From: Ignavibacteria bacterium
GTDB lineage: Bacteria > Bacteroidota > Ignavibacteria > Tepidaquicellales > Tepidaquicellaceae
Length of the DNA: 40,190 nt
Direction: 5' to 3'
Assembly: GCA_016783945.1 (NCBI GenBank)
Contig: JADHVP010000019.1
Location: forward strand, 1 to 40,190
Positions within the stretch are counted from its first letter, which is position 1, and every line of letters starts with the position of its first letter. The notes under the pieces were generated by a model that worked only from the letters and a program-made list of their open reading frames with translations, searched no databases and was not told where the DNA came from. Shown piece after piece: positions 1 through 10,753 of the stretch. The position numbers and the translations under genes are program-made.

Positions 1-443
1 ATAAATAAAACTAAAAGCTGTTAGTTATCTGACTGAAGCAGGATGCAAAACCGAAAGCAAAAAACTGAATTTTTGTAAAAAAATTCTTTACAGGATAACT
101 GTTTTTACTTGACTTTCTTTTCTATAGACGAAGGGATGATAGTTTTATAGCATATATTAATTTCGTAACGGCATAACTCCGTAGGGGTGACATATTCTGT
201 TATACCTTTGTTTAATTATATTTCACCTTTTTTTTGTAATCGCAGAGTCTCCTCGTCAGAGTGACTCTGCGTAAAATCTCGCTGTAAGACTCGGAAGACT
301 CTGCTTCTACTCCCTCGTTGTTGAAATCAAATGTAACTCATAATACACCACAGGTTCCCCGTAGAGGCAGACATATAACATACGTTCCTCTGTGCATCTT
401 CGTGTATCTCCATTTATCTCCGTGTAACGCTTTTACTAATGAT

Positions 444-512
444 AGGCATAACATGATAAGGTTTGTGCCGTGCACGGGAAGTCAACTCAGGTAAAGATAG
501 CACTACAAATGT
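444..512 (+). repeat. Dispersed repeat, partner of 18910-18990
   Basis: Shared blocks ggcataaca, aaggtt, cgggaagtcaa, agcactacaaatg in the same order. Confidence 0.7.
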
Positions 513-664
513 CCCGCCCAAAAAGAGTTGTCTCCATAGGAGCAGGCGGGCAAGTACCAAATTAAATCCCTTTTTATTTATCATCATATCTCAAGTCGCT
601 ATTGCATTTATAATTGTAGCTTACTATCTTGGAATTATTTAAAGTTTAAACATTTACAAATTCT

Positions 665-2116
665 ATGACTGAAAACAAATCAAAAGGTCTGTCTGTTGAC
701 GAGGTTATGGATAAAGCTACGAAAGCTGCTGAATCATTCCGTCAACTAAATCAGGAACAAACTGATAAAATTGTGAAAGCAGTTTATGAAGCGGGTTTTG
801 ATAATCGTATAGTGTTAGCAAAGCTTGCTTGTGACGAGACGAGACTTGGTGTACTGGAAGACAAAGTGATGAAAAACATCATTGCAACGAGATATGTGTA
901 TCACGATATAAAACATCTTAAAACTGTGGGTGCGATTGCAGAGGACAAAAAGCACCAGGTTCTCGAAATTGCAGAACCTCTCGGACCGATATTTGCGATA
1001 ACCCCGATTACAAATCCAACATCGACAGTTCTCTTTAAGATTCTCATATCATTAAAAACCAGGAACCCGATTATTATACGCCCGCATGGTGCCGCGAGAA
1101 AGTGTTCTATCGAAGCAGCCCGGATATGTTATGAAGCTGCATTGAAAGCAGGAGCGCCCGAGAATTGTATTCAGTGGATTAAGCGTTCAACAAATGAACA
1201 GACAATAGAATTTATGAGTCATAGAAAAACAGCATTGGTTCTTGCAACCGGGTCGGTTGAACTCGTAAGAGAAGCGTATCGTTCAGGCAATCCCGCTATT
1301 GGCGTTGGTCCCGGGAACGTTCCCGTTTATATTGGAAAAACCGCCGATATACCTTTTGCAATCGAACAGATTTTCATTTCGAAAACATTCGATAACGGTA
1401 CTGTGTGTGCAAGTGAACAAGCACTGATTGCCAACAGGATAAATGCAGATGAGATTATTGATGAATTGAAAAAAAGAAAAGCATATTTCTTATCGAAGGA
1501 TGAAATAAAACTTCTCGAAGCAGTTGCTTTTAATAAAGAGCAAAAAGTAATGAGTGCACAGGTTATAGGACAGCCTGCACCTGTAATTGCAAAGCTGGCT
1601 GGAATTGAAGTACCGCCGGATACAACACTTTTAATTGCTGAACTTGATGATGTTGGTTTAAAATCTCCTCTTTCCCTTGAAATTCTTGCACCAATTCTTG
1701 CGTTATATATAGCAGAGGAATTCGAAGAAGCGATTGAAATGTGCAGGAAAATAAATGTGCATGGAGGGATGGGTCATACGGTAAGTATTTTCTCGAACGA
1801 TGAGGATAAAATTGAATATTTTGCTTCGGTAATGAATGCCGGAAGAATTCTCGTTAACACTCCTGCATCACAGGGTGCTCTGGGAGGAACGTACAACGCA
1901 CTGCGACCATCGCTCATGTTAGCATGCGGAACAGGCGGGAAAAATATTACAACAGATAATATTTCTGCAAAACATTTATTGAACGTTCACCGCGTTGCAA
2001 GAAGAAAGGTGAGTGATTGTTTGGTCTGCGACCATTATGATTTTTTAGATGACGAACATAGCGCAAGAATAGTTGATAAAGAGTGTTCAACATTCAAAAG
2101 TACTTTTGATAGATAG
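665..2116 (+). CDS. Acylating (CoA-dependent) acetaldehyde dehydrogenase, EutE / AdhE N-terminal-domain type
   Basis: Full ORF; AdhE/EutE-like motifs ([30 protein letters not shown]-terminal [25 protein letters not shown]). Confidence 0.85.
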   Translation: MTENKSKGLSVDEVMDKATKAAESFRQLNQEQTDKIVKAVYEAGFDNRIVLAKLACDETRLGVLEDKVMKNIIATRYVYHDIKHLKTVGAIAEDKKHQVLEIAEPLGPIFAITPITNPTSTVLFKILISLKTRNPIIIRPHGAARKCSIEAARICYEAALKAGAPENCIQWIKRSTNEQTIEFMSHRKTALVLATGSVELVREAYRSGNPAIGVGPGNVPVYIGKTADIPFAIEQIFISKTFDNGTVCASEQALIANRINADEIIDELKKRKAYFLSKDEIKLLEAVAFNKEQKVMSAQVIGQPAPVIAKLAGIEVPPDTTLLIAELDDVGLKSPLSLEILAPILALYIAEEFEEAIEMCRKINVHGGMGHTVSIFSNDEDKIEYFASVMNAGRILVNTPASQGALGGTYNALRPSLMLACGTGGKNITTDNISAKHLLNVHRVARRKVSDCLVCDHYDFLDDEHSARIVDKECSTFKSTFDR

Positions 2117-2151
2117 TTTTTGATTTATATTCTTGTGAATTATAATTTGTA

Positions 2152-3102
2152 ATGAAAGACTTTGAACCTGCATATATTAAGACTTATCATGAAGGTTTAC
2201 TAAGAGATAAGGTAGATGAAGCTAATTCTCAATTGAGAAATTGCACACTCTGTCCGAGAAATTGCGAGGTGGATAGGATAAATATTAAGAAAAGTAAGAA
2301 TGTAGGAATTTGTAGAACAGGCAAGCATACTGTCGTTTGCAGCAGCCAGCCTCATTTTGGTGAGGAAGCACCGCTTGTCGGAACGAGAGGTTCTGGAACG
2401 ATATTTTTTACTCATTGCAATCTGTTATGCAACTTTTGCCAGAATTTCGATATTAGTCACGAAGGATGTGGAAGGGAAGTCCTTGACGCTGAGTTAGCTT
2501 CTATGATGATAACTTTACAAGAACAAGGGTGTCATAATATTAATTTCATTACACCTTCCCACGTTGTTCCGCAAATACTTTCTGCGATAGAGTTAGCTGT
2601 TGAGTATGGATTATCAATTCCATTGGTTTATAATTCAAGCGGGTATGACAAAGTAGAAACATTGAAACTTCTTGAAGGTGTAATTGATATTTACATGCCT
2701 GATTTCAAGTTTTGGGATCCCACTGTTGCTTCAAAGACATGCAAAGCACAGGATTACCCGGATACAGCACGTAAGGCAATAATAGAAATGTATCGTCAGG
2801 TTGGGGAATTATTTATCAATGAAAATGGAACAGCGGAACGTGGTCTGTTAATCAGACATCTTGTTCTCCCAAAAGGTCTTGCAGGTACGAAGGAGATTAT
2901 GAAATTTATTTACAATGATATATCCCCGAATACTTATGTAAATATTATGTTTCAATATAGACCATGCGGGGATGCTTCTGAAATAAGTGAGCTTTCACAA
3001 GCTCCAACCCGAGATGATTTTGAATCAGCTCTACAAGCTGCATCAGAGGAAGGAATCACAAGGCTTGATAAACCTGAATTGTCTTTCTTGAGATGGTTTT
3101 GA
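2152..3102 (+). CDS. Radical SAM protein, PflA-like (COG1313-type)
   Basis: Contains CNLLCNFCQN (CxxxCxxC) and the N-terminal CTLCPRNCEVDR...GICRTG motif typical of PflA-like proteins. Confidence 0.85.
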   Translation: MKDFEPAYIKTYHEGLLRDKVDEANSQLRNCTLCPRNCEVDRINIKKSKNVGICRTGKHTVVCSSQPHFGEEAPLVGTRGSGTIFFTHCNLLCNFCQNFDISHEGCGREVLDAELASMMITLQEQGCHNINFITPSHVVPQILSAIELAVEYGLSIPLVYNSSGYDKVETLKLLEGVIDIYMPDFKFWDPTVASKTCKAQDYPDTARKAIIEMYRQVGELFINENGTAERGLLIRHLVLPKGLAGTKEIMKFIYNDISPNTYVNIMFQYRPCGDASEISELSQAPTRDDFESALQAASEEGITRLDKPELSFLRWF

Positions 3103-3195
3103 TTTTTTTTATAAGAAATTGATATTTATTTTAAACTTTTTTTATTGAATAATAGTTAAAATATTGTAGTAAGTTTTGTAAAATATTCATTAAAG

Positions 3196-3504
3196 ATGAG
3201 CACTGAAAAAGAATTTAATTTTATCGTTAGCAGATTAATCGAAGAACTGGAGTTCTTTATGAACTATAACGAAGAAATCCCGGATGAGGAGTATCCGATT
3301 GCCTATATAGTTCACCCTAAGATTCTGAGTGCCGTTCAAATATTTTTTACTAATGAAGATTCAAAACATTTAAAGAGAAGTATAAAAATAAAAAACATCA
3401 ATGGTATTGATATTTTCAAAGACAAAAAACTAAAAGACTTAAATGGCAATCCCACTTTTAAAATAATTTATGATCAGGAAGAGTTGGCTATATATATGAA
3501 GTAG
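3196..3504 (+). CDS. Hypothetical protein (102 aa)
   Basis: ORF with plausible spacing in an intergenic interval; no family recognised. Confidence 0.5.
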   Translation: MSTEKEFNFIVSRLIEELEFFMNYNEEIPDEEYPIAYIVHPKILSAVQIFFTNEDSKHLKRSIKIKNINGIDIFKDKKLKDLNGNPTFKIIYDQEELAIYMK

Positions 3505-3575
3505 GACTTGTACTGTATTAATTAAATGTTTGTTGAATTGTTTGGTGAGATATTTTTGATGTACAGACCGGGAAA

Positions 3576-4514
3576 TTAATTACTAAAGGTGATAGTGGTA
3601 TTTAGCGGTTTGTTTTTTAGTATACCATTTATAAAATCATTCGAACTCATTCTTTTTTTACCTTCAAGTTGTAACTCTAAAATTTCAATCATACAATCTT
3701 TTGTATTCACAAATAATTTTTTATCCTCGGTGTGAATAGTTGCTGGATTACTCGTAACCTTCATGTTAGTCAATTTGGATTTATAAATTTTAACAATTTT
3801 ATTATCAAGATATGTGTATGATGCGGGATAAGGTGAAAGCCCTCTAATAAAATTATAAATCTTTAGTGAGTCCTGTTCCCAATTTATTCTACAATCTTCT
3901 TTAAAAATTTTTGGAGCAGGTGATGCAAGCGAATTATCCTGTGATGTTACATTTACGTTTCCTTTTTCAATAAGCTTGACTGTCTTTAGAACTGTTTCAG
4001 CACCAATTTCAGAAAGCTTATCGTGTATAGTTCCAGCATCATCATCGTCATTTATTGGAATTTTTGTCTGAAGAATTATATTTCCCGTATCGACGGTTTC
4101 TTTTAAGAAAAATGTTGTAACTCCAGTTTCTTTTTCACCATTTATTAATGCCCAGTTTATCGGGGCAGCACCACGATATTTTGGTAGGAGTGATGCATGT
4201 AAATTGAAAGAACCATATTTGGGTATTGTAAATATCTCTTTAGGTAGAATGCGAAATGCGACAATGACTATCAAATCAGGTTGAAGGTTTTCGATTTCTT
4301 TTATAAAAGAAGGGTCTTTCATTTTTTCAGGTTGCAGAAGATACAAATTATTTTCAATAGCATATTTTTTAACATCAGAATACTGCATAGTCCTGCCTCT
4401 GCCTTTTCTTTTATCAGGAACCGTGACAACACCTACGATATTGTGGTTGTTTTTCAATAATATGTCCAGTGAAGGAACAGCAAATTCCGGTGTTCCCATA
4501 AAAATAATTTTCAT
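3576..4514 (-). CDS. fmt: Methionyl-tRNA formyltransferase
   Basis: MKIIFMGTPEFAVPSLDILL; NLHASLLPKYRGAAPINWALINGEKETGVTTF; adjacent to def. Confidence 0.95.
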   Translation of the reverse strand: MKIIFMGTPEFAVPSLDILLKNNHNIVGVVTVPDKRKGRGRTMQYSDVKKYAIENNLYLLQPEKMKDPSFIKEIENLQPDLIVIVAFRILPKEIFTIPKYGSFNLHASLLPKYRGAAPINWALINGEKETGVTTFFLKETVDTGNIILQTKIPINDDDDAGTIHDKLSEIGAETVLKTVKLIEKGNVNVTSQDNSLASPAPKIFKEDCRINWEQDSLKIYNFIRGLSPYPASYTYLDNKIVKIYKSKLTNMKVTSNPATIHTEDKKLFVNTKDCMIEILELQLEGKKRMSSNDFINGILKNKPLNTTITFSN

Positions 4515-4555
4515 AATAAGAAAATAATTATTTCATATTGAGGAATCAAAGGTTT

Positions 4556-5122
4556 TTAGAAACCATGAAACTCATCTGAGTTTACGTGCAGAGGATAGTC
4601 AGGGGTTACTTTGCCTTTCTTTATATCCGATAGAAGTTGTTTATACTCTTTCTGAACTTCTTTGGAAAAGTAATCAATAAACAGTTTTCCACTCAGATGA
4701 TCAATCTCATGTTGTATAACCCTCGAAAGAAAACCATCAAATTCTTTTTTTACTTCTTTCATATCAAGGTCATGGTATTTAACAAGTACCTGATCTGGTC
4801 TCTGCAGTTCTGCTCTAACTTCTGGAATGCTAAGGCAACCTTCTTCAAAAACAGATTCTCCGTGCGATTCTTCAACAACAGGATTCAGTAGTATTACGGG
4901 TTTTACATTTTTGTATTCTTCTATACAAGAAATATCAACGATTGTTAGTGATAAGTCTACATTTATCTGGGGAGCAGCCAGTCCAATACCGTTAGCATGC
5001 CGCATTGTATAATACATATTTTCGATGAGTTCGATTAGACCTGTATCAACATCTTCAATCGATTTTGTCTTCGATCTTAGGATCTTCATTCCATATGTCG
5101 TTATTGGTAAAAGGTCAGGCAT
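4556..5122 (-). CDS. def: Peptide deformylase
   Basis: Motifs GIGLAAPQ, EEGCLSIPE, QHEIDHLSGKLFIDY. Confidence 0.95.
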   Translation of the reverse strand: MPDLLPITTYGMKILRSKTKSIEDVDTGLIELIENMYYTMRHANGIGLAAPQINVDLSLTIVDISCIEEYKNVKPVILLNPVVEESHGESVFEEGCLSIPEVRAELQRPDQVLVKYHDLDMKEVKKEFDGFLSRVIQHEIDHLSGKLFIDYFSKEVQKEYKQLLSDIKKGKVTPDYPLHVNSDEFHGF

Positions 5123-5185
5123 TTGTTTTTAAACTAAAGGCGTATTGTTATACGCCTTCGTGCTAAATTTAATAAATTTTAAAAA

Positions 5186-6682
5186 TCAGTTTGACAATGC
5201 ATTATTTATATCATCGAAGACAGGATTTACAGAGAGACTTGGACAATTGTTCATTTCCAACAACTCTTCAGCACTAAATTTTTGCCCTAAACCCCAGAGG
5301 TCGGTTAAAAACTTTCCCGCATTTGGATTAGCGAACCAGTCTTCGTTGAATTTATTTCTCAAACATTTATGAAGATTCGCCTGAAACATCCAGGCTCTTA
5401 GATATCGTGCAACGTAAAAATAACCATCTACATCTTCAAGATAATTTGTGCCTGAGTAATGAACTTTTGAAGCATCCGAAAGTACTTCGCTGTAAACTTC
5501 ATCCATACCTTTTAATGAGTCGGCTTCAGCAAGCTTAATTTCATAATCGAGTTTTCCAGCATATCTTCTCAACATCATTAATTCAAAGAAATTTCGGTGT
5601 ATATAATAATCTTTCGATTCTTTAAAATTAACTCCGAGAATCTTTTCCATCCAGATAGGATTCATTGTTAAGTGATCCAGACTCATTGCATAACCTTCGG
5701 TGACAGAATTATCTCCATACCATTTATATTCAAAACCTAAATCATTATTAATATTTGCAAAGTGTAACGCATGACCGAGTTCATGAAGGAAAGATGTATA
5801 ATCATTTTCACCACCCCTTGGATAAATTACGAGATAAACTTCACTCGGAATTTTAACAGGTGAGCAGAAAGCTCTTGGTGATTTTTTTTCTCTTATATCC
5901 AGATCGAACTTAATATTATTTCCTGCACTAATATCAATACCCATTTTAGATACGAACTTACTCATCTCGGGTAAAAGGTCCTGTTGAGGAAAGAATTTAT
6001 CGAACTCTTTACCTCTTAATATATATAAGAGATCATGTTTCTTCAGTTCTGAAATTTTAAGATTTAATTTATTCTTTGCATAGTATGAAAGAATGTCTAC
6101 ATACATATCCTCACTCATTTTCAAAAAATTCTGCATAGAGTCATTTAGCGTATACAGATTTATTCCAGAGAGTGACTGAAACATATCGATCAGGTTTTTA
6201 TATTCAAGTTTTTCAATTAATTCTTTTTCCTGGTTGTGAATTTTAACATGAATCGGATTTAAATTATCATCTATAAATTCATTTCTCTTTTTCCTGATAC
6301 TTTCCCTTATATTTCTGTCTTCCTGGTTTATCATTTCTATCATCGAACTTCTGAAATATGCATCCTTTCCATTTATTTCAATTTTCCCTGATGCTTCTTT
6401 GAGCAAAAGCTCCTCTGATAAAGAACTTAATTCTGAGGAGATAACTTCGTTGTAAATATTCTCTAAAAATAAAGTTAGTTTTCTACTTTCTTCAGGATTA
6501 TCTTCATTTTTAGAAATAGCTTGTTTTAGAATATTAATGTTTTCTTTGTCTTTTATTTCAGGATACTTTTTGTAGATTTCATCGAATTTTATGTCATCTT
6601 TAAGACCTGCGCCCTGTAAATAATATTCTTTCGAAATTTCCTGATTAAATTTCTCTACAATATTTCTTAATTTTTCTATCAT
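5186..6682 (-). CDS. M3-like zinc metallopeptidase (oligoendopeptidase-like)
   Basis: HELGHALHF zinc-binding motif plus a downstream Glu region (TEGYAMSLDHL), M3/MA-clan architecture. Confidence 0.7.
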   Translation of the reverse strand: MIEKLRNIVEKFNQEISKEYYLQGAGLKDDIKFDEIYKKYPEIKDKENINILKQAISKNEDNPEESRKLTLFLENIYNEVISSELSSLSEELLLKEASGKIEINGKDAYFRSSMIEMINQEDRNIRESIRKKRNEFIDDNLNPIHVKIHNQEKELIEKLEYKNLIDMFQSLSGINLYTLNDSMQNFLKMSEDMYVDILSYYAKNKLNLKISELKKHDLLYILRGKEFDKFFPQQDLLPEMSKFVSKMGIDISAGNNIKFDLDIREKKSPRAFCSPVKIPSEVYLVIYPRGGENDYTSFLHELGHALHFANINNDLGFEYKWYGDNSVTEGYAMSLDHLTMNPIWMEKILGVNFKESKDYYIHRNFFELMMLRRYAGKLDYEIKLAEADSLKGMDEVYSEVLSDASKVHYSGTNYLEDVDGYFYVARYLRAWMFQANLHKCLRNKFNEDWFANPNAGKFLTDLWGLGQKFSAEELLEMNNCPSLSVNPVFDDINNALSN

Positions 6683-6881
6683 TTATATGATTAATATTAT
6701 GTTCTTGAATTATTATTTAAGCATGCAATATATAAATATTAAAAATTTTTATAAAGTAACTTTAAAATATTAAAAATGTATATTATCTTACAGTTTTCGA
6801 AAAAATCAATTCTAATTTTTTAATTTCAAATATAATAATTTATTTTTATCAATAATACTTCACTCAAGGAGAATATAATTT

Positions 6882-8990
6882 ATGCCCGATTATAAATCAG
6901 AACAAATTAGGAATATTTCTATCATTGGTCACGGTGGTACTGGAAAAACAATATTTTCAGAAGGAATATTGTATGCAGCCGGTGTAACGAACAGGTTTGG
7001 AAAAATTGAAGAAGGAAATACTGTTAGTGATTATCATAAAGATGAAATAGATAAACAAATATCAATCAATTCTTCGATAATGAATGCTTTTTGGAAAGAT
7101 TCAAAAGGTGTGCTGAAAAAAATGAACATTATCGATACACCCGGGTATATGGATTTTAACGGGGAAGTGAAATCATCATTGAGAGTTACGGATACAGCAT
7201 TAGTTGTTATAGATGCATTTAAAGGAGTCGAGGTTGGAACAGAAACATGTTTCAAATTTACTACTGAATTTAGTAATAATGTAATTTTTGTAATTAATAA
7301 GCTTGATTCTGATAACGCTGAGTATGAGGAAACAATATCGCATATTAAAGAAAGCTTTGGTTCGGAATCTGCAGTATTGCAATTTCCTGTGAATCCCGGA
7401 GCTGGATTCGATACTATAGTTGATGTTTTAAGAATGAAAGTATTAAAATTTAATATAGATGGTAAAGGTGAGTATAAAGAGGAAGAGATTCCGGAAGATT
7501 TAAAAGAGAAAGCAAACGGTTACAGACAAGGATTATTAGAAGCAATTGCAGAAGAAGATGAAGAGCTTTTAGAGAAGTTTTTTGAGGAGGGACAAAATTT
7601 CACTGATGAAGAAATCAAATACGGCTTAAACAAAGGAATGCGTGAAAGAAAATTATTTCCTATTTTCTGTGCAGCAGCAGGCACTAACGTTGGTGTCAGA
7701 CCTATACTTGATTTCATAGCAGATTATACAGAATCACCTCTCGATAAACCTGCTGAGAAAGGGCATAAGCCTGATAGTGAAGATGTTATCGAGGTTCCGG
7801 CAAAAGCAGATGGTGAGCCATCTTTGTTTATTTTTAAGACTTTTTCCGAGCAAAACGTTGGCGAGTTATCTTTCTTTAGGGTATATTCCGGGAAAGTCTA
7901 TCCTGGTATTGATATGGTGAATGAAGCTACCGGAAAATCAGAAAGACTTTCTCAGATCTATTCCATGAACGGGAAAGACAGGAAAGAACTGGATGAAGCT
8001 ATTTGTGGAGACATCGCCGGTGTAGTTAAGTTAAAAGATTCACACACAAACAATACTTTAAGTTCAAAGGCTTTTCCAGTAGTTTTGAAGGAGATTGAAT
8101 TTCCTGGACCAAACATGGCACTTGCAATAATTGCAAAAAGAAAAGGAGATGAGGATAAGATTGCAACTGGTTTGCATTCACTTCATGAAGAAGATCCCAC
8201 ATTTATAGTTTCTTATAATACTGAAACCAGTCAAACAATAATATCTGGTCAGGGTGAACTTCATTTGAATACTATATTAAACAGGATGAAAAGCAAATAC
8301 AATCTGGATGTAGAGGTTACCGAGCCCAAGATTCCTTATAAAGAAACTATTCATGCAGCAGTGAATGATGTTGTGTATAGACACAAGAAACAATCGGGTG
8401 GCAGAGGACAATTTGCTCACATACATATTAACGTCGAACCTCTCGAAAGGGGAAAGGGTTTTGAATTTGTAAACAAAATCGTCGGTGGTGTTATACCAGG
8501 TAGATTTATCCCTGCGGTTGAAAAAGGAATTGTCGAAGTAATGAAGAATGGTGTTATGATAGGATGTAAAGTTGTTGATGTTAGAATTACTTTATTTGAT
8601 GGTTCATTCCATACCGTAGATTCGGATGAGCTGTCTTTTAAGCTTGCAGCTACGCAGGCTTTTAAGAAGGGTTTTAAAGCTGCTAAACCTGTTTTATTGG
8701 AACCGGTTTATAATGTTGATATATTTTTCCCGGAAGAGTTCATGGGTGCTGTATCGGGTGATGTATCTTCCAGGAGAGGAAGGATTCAAGGCATGGAAGC
8801 AGAAGGACGTTTACAGGTCATTAAATGTCAAATGCCACTTTCCGAAATGAACGGATATTCATCGAGACTTCGTTCTCTTACTCAGGGAAGAGGAAACTAC
8901 ACCAGGCATTTTTCACATTATGAAGATGTTCCTAAAGAGATTGAGAACAAAATAATTTCTGATTACGAGAAGGAAAAAGATAGCAAATAG
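6882..8990 (+). CDS. Elongation factor G-like translational GTPase (EF-G paralogue)
   Basis: GTPase P-loop GHGGTGKT, DTPGYMDF, NKLD; EF-G domain IV/V sequences (HKKQSGGRGQFAHIHINVEPL, SSRRGRIQGME). Confidence 0.9.
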   Translation: MPDYKSEQIRNISIIGHGGTGKTIFSEGILYAAGVTNRFGKIEEGNTVSDYHKDEIDKQISINSSIMNAFWKDSKGVLKKMNIIDTPGYMDFNGEVKSSLRVTDTALVVIDAFKGVEVGTETCFKFTTEFSNNVIFVINKLDSDNAEYEETISHIKESFGSESAVLQFPVNPGAGFDTIVDVLRMKVLKFNIDGKGEYKEEEIPEDLKEKANGYRQGLLEAIAEEDEELLEKFFEEGQNFTDEEIKYGLNKGMRERKLFPIFCAAAGTNVGVRPILDFIADYTESPLDKPAEKGHKPDSEDVIEVPAKADGEPSLFIFKTFSEQNVGELSFFRVYSGKVYPGIDMVNEATGKSERLSQIYSMNGKDRKELDEAICGDIAGVVKLKDSHTNNTLSSKAFPVVLKEIEFPGPNMALAIIAKRKGDEDKIATGLHSLHEEDPTFIVSYNTETSQTIISGQGELHLNTILNRMKSKYNLDVEVTEPKIPYKETIHAAVNDVVYRHKKQSGGRGQFAHIHINVEPLERGKGFEFVNKIVGGVIPGRFIPAVEKGIVEVMKNGVMIGCKVVDVRITLFDGSFHTVDSDELSFKLAATQAFKKGFKAAKPVLLEPVYNVDIFFPEEFMGAVSGDVSSRRGRIQGMEAEGRLQVIKCQMPLSEMNGYSSRLRSLTQGRGNYTRHFSHYEDVPKEIENKIISDYEKEKDSK

Positions 8991-9039
8991 AAGCAATCTT
9001 TCAAACCGAATATTATAAAATCCTAATCTAAGAATCTTA

Positions 9040-9780
9040 ATGGGTTTTTTTGAGCTGTTTACTCAAACCGGGACTTATATAAGTCTTGCTACACTCACCT
9101 TTATGGAAATCGTACTCGGTATTGATAATATTATTTTTATATCAATAGTCACGGGCAAGTTACCCGATGAGATTCAGGAAAAAGCAAGAGTAGTTGGTTT
9201 AACATTAGCTGTTCTATTCAGAATTATACTTCTTCTGTGTATCATATGGATAGCGGGATTGGTCGAACCGTTGTTTACAATATTCAATTTCGATGTTACG
9301 GGAAGAGATATAGTCTTAATAGGCGGTGGACTTTTCTTGATTACTAAAAGCACATTGGAGATTCATTCTAAGATCGAAGGTGGAGAAGTAGCTGAGGAAA
9401 AAAGAAGAGCGACAACAAGATTTGCAACAGTAATAATGCACATCATAATGCTCGACATAGTATTTTCTTTTGACTCGGTTATTACTGCTGTTGGATTAGT
9501 TAAACATGTTGCGATTATGATTATTGCGATTCTTTTATCTCTTGTAGTAATGATAGCTTTTGCTAAAAAAGTAAGCCACTTTGTTAACAAAAATCCAACC
9601 ATTACTATGCTTGCACTGGCGTTTCTTTTAATGATAGGTCTGCTGCTGTTTGCAGAAGGATTCCATATAGAAGTACCAAAAGGTTATGTCTATTTTGCAA
9701 TGGCATTCTCGGTTTTTGTTGAACTGCTAAATATGAAACTAAGGAAAAAAGCTAAATCGCGAGTGTTAAAGGATCAATAA
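9040..9780 (+). CDS. TerC family integral membrane protein
   Basis: MEIVLGIDNIIFISIV...HIIMLDIVFSFDSVITAVGL; multiple TM segments. Confidence 0.9.
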   Translation: MGFFELFTQTGTYISLATLTFMEIVLGIDNIIFISIVTGKLPDEIQEKARVVGLTLAVLFRIILLLCIIWIAGLVEPLFTIFNFDVTGRDIVLIGGGLFLITKSTLEIHSKIEGGEVAEEKRRATTRFATVIMHIIMLDIVFSFDSVITAVGLVKHVAIMIIAILLSLVVMIAFAKKVSHFVNKNPTITMLALAFLLMIGLLLFAEGFHIEVPKGYVYFAMAFSVFVELLNMKLRKKAKSRVLKDQ

Positions 9781-9796
9781 AATGCAAGTGTACAAT

Positions 9797-9826
9797 AAAA
9801 AAATCCCCGGTAAGGGGATTTTTTTA
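9797..9826 (+). terminator. Rho-independent terminator-like hairpin
   Basis: aaatcccc-ggta-aggggatttttttt hairpin plus T-run just downstream of the terC stop. Confidence 0.85.
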
Positions 9827-9851
9827 TGCCTATTTAATAACTTCGTATTTA

Positions 9852-10565
9852 TTATTTACAATAAATTTCCCATAATCTGGTAAACACATCATCAAGAGCC
9901 GGTCCTAATGATTCGTCGTTATCAGTTTTAGAGGGCATGTTTTCGAATACAGCATACGGAACATCAACACCATTGATGTTAATATGTGTTGATGAATTTG
10001 CGGAGACCTCTTCCCAATCAGCTTCTTTGTACAGCTTTTCGAGTTTTTCATCAGGTAAACCGTGTTCTAATATGCTGTCCGGTTTTTCGGGATTGAATCT
10101 CTTTCGATTTTTTCTAAGTGACTCTTCGTAAGGTACGTTAACATAAACCAATGCAGCATTTTCGAGGAGTTCTTTTGAAAGGTGTTTAAAAGCTTCTTTG
10201 TATCCACCGTGTTCGCTTCCACGTGAAAACTCTATTAACCTTGTGACATCACCGCTTTCATTATCGCGGATACTTTTTTTATAATCGAGGCTTATACGTT
10301 CGATTAGCAAATGCCACATATATTCATGCAAGAAGTAACCGTCCGGTGTTGTATGAATTCTTGGTTTGTTCATAATCTTTTCCAGAATAGCATCTTCTTC
10401 GAACCATGTCCAGAGCATAGGGAAGTCATCTATCTCTACCATCTTACCTATATGAAATCTTTTTTTTCTATCTTCATCGTTTGTACGTTTTAGATAATCG
10501 ATTATTTCCGACTTTCCGGAAGCTGGTCTTCCTAAAAGAATGATCTTATCAATAATTTCTTTCAT
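9852..10565 (-). CDS. P-loop NTPase / kinase-like hypothetical protein
   Basis: Walker A GRPASGKSEI near the N-terminus; full ORF. Confidence 0.6.
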   Translation of the reverse strand: MKEIIDKIILLGRPASGKSEIIDYLKRTNDEDRKKRFHIGKMVEIDDFPMLWTWFEEDAILEKIMNKPRIHTTPDGYFLHEYMWHLLIERISLDYKKSIRDNESGDVTRLIEFSRGSEHGGYKEAFKHLSKELLENAALVYVNVPYEESLRKNRKRFNPEKPDSILEHGLPDEKLEKLYKEADWEEVSANSSTHININGVDVPYAVFENMPSKTDNDESLGPALDDVFTRLWEIYCK

Positions 10566-10753
10566 TTGATTGTTTATTATTAGTAAAAATAAATTTGTTA
10601 ATCAAAATACTAATTATAAAATTATAACTCTATGTTCAAAAAGAATGGAATCTGTAAATCTGATCTTTCAAATTTATTCTACTTAGTTTAGTGAAGTTGA
10701 AATTCTTTTTTCTTATTTTCAATTATCTGTTCACAAAATAATCTTATCAAACC

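Noticed and set aside
2200-2415. Small antisense ORFs lying within larger genes (e.g. 2200-2415, 7034-7255, 9363-9602, 29420-29704)
   Set aside because: Shadow ORFs opposite well-supported coding sequences.
5137-5158. Hairpin aaggcgtat-tgtt-atacgcctt between def and the M3 peptidase gene
   Set aside because: Good stem but no T-run on either side; terminator call not secure.
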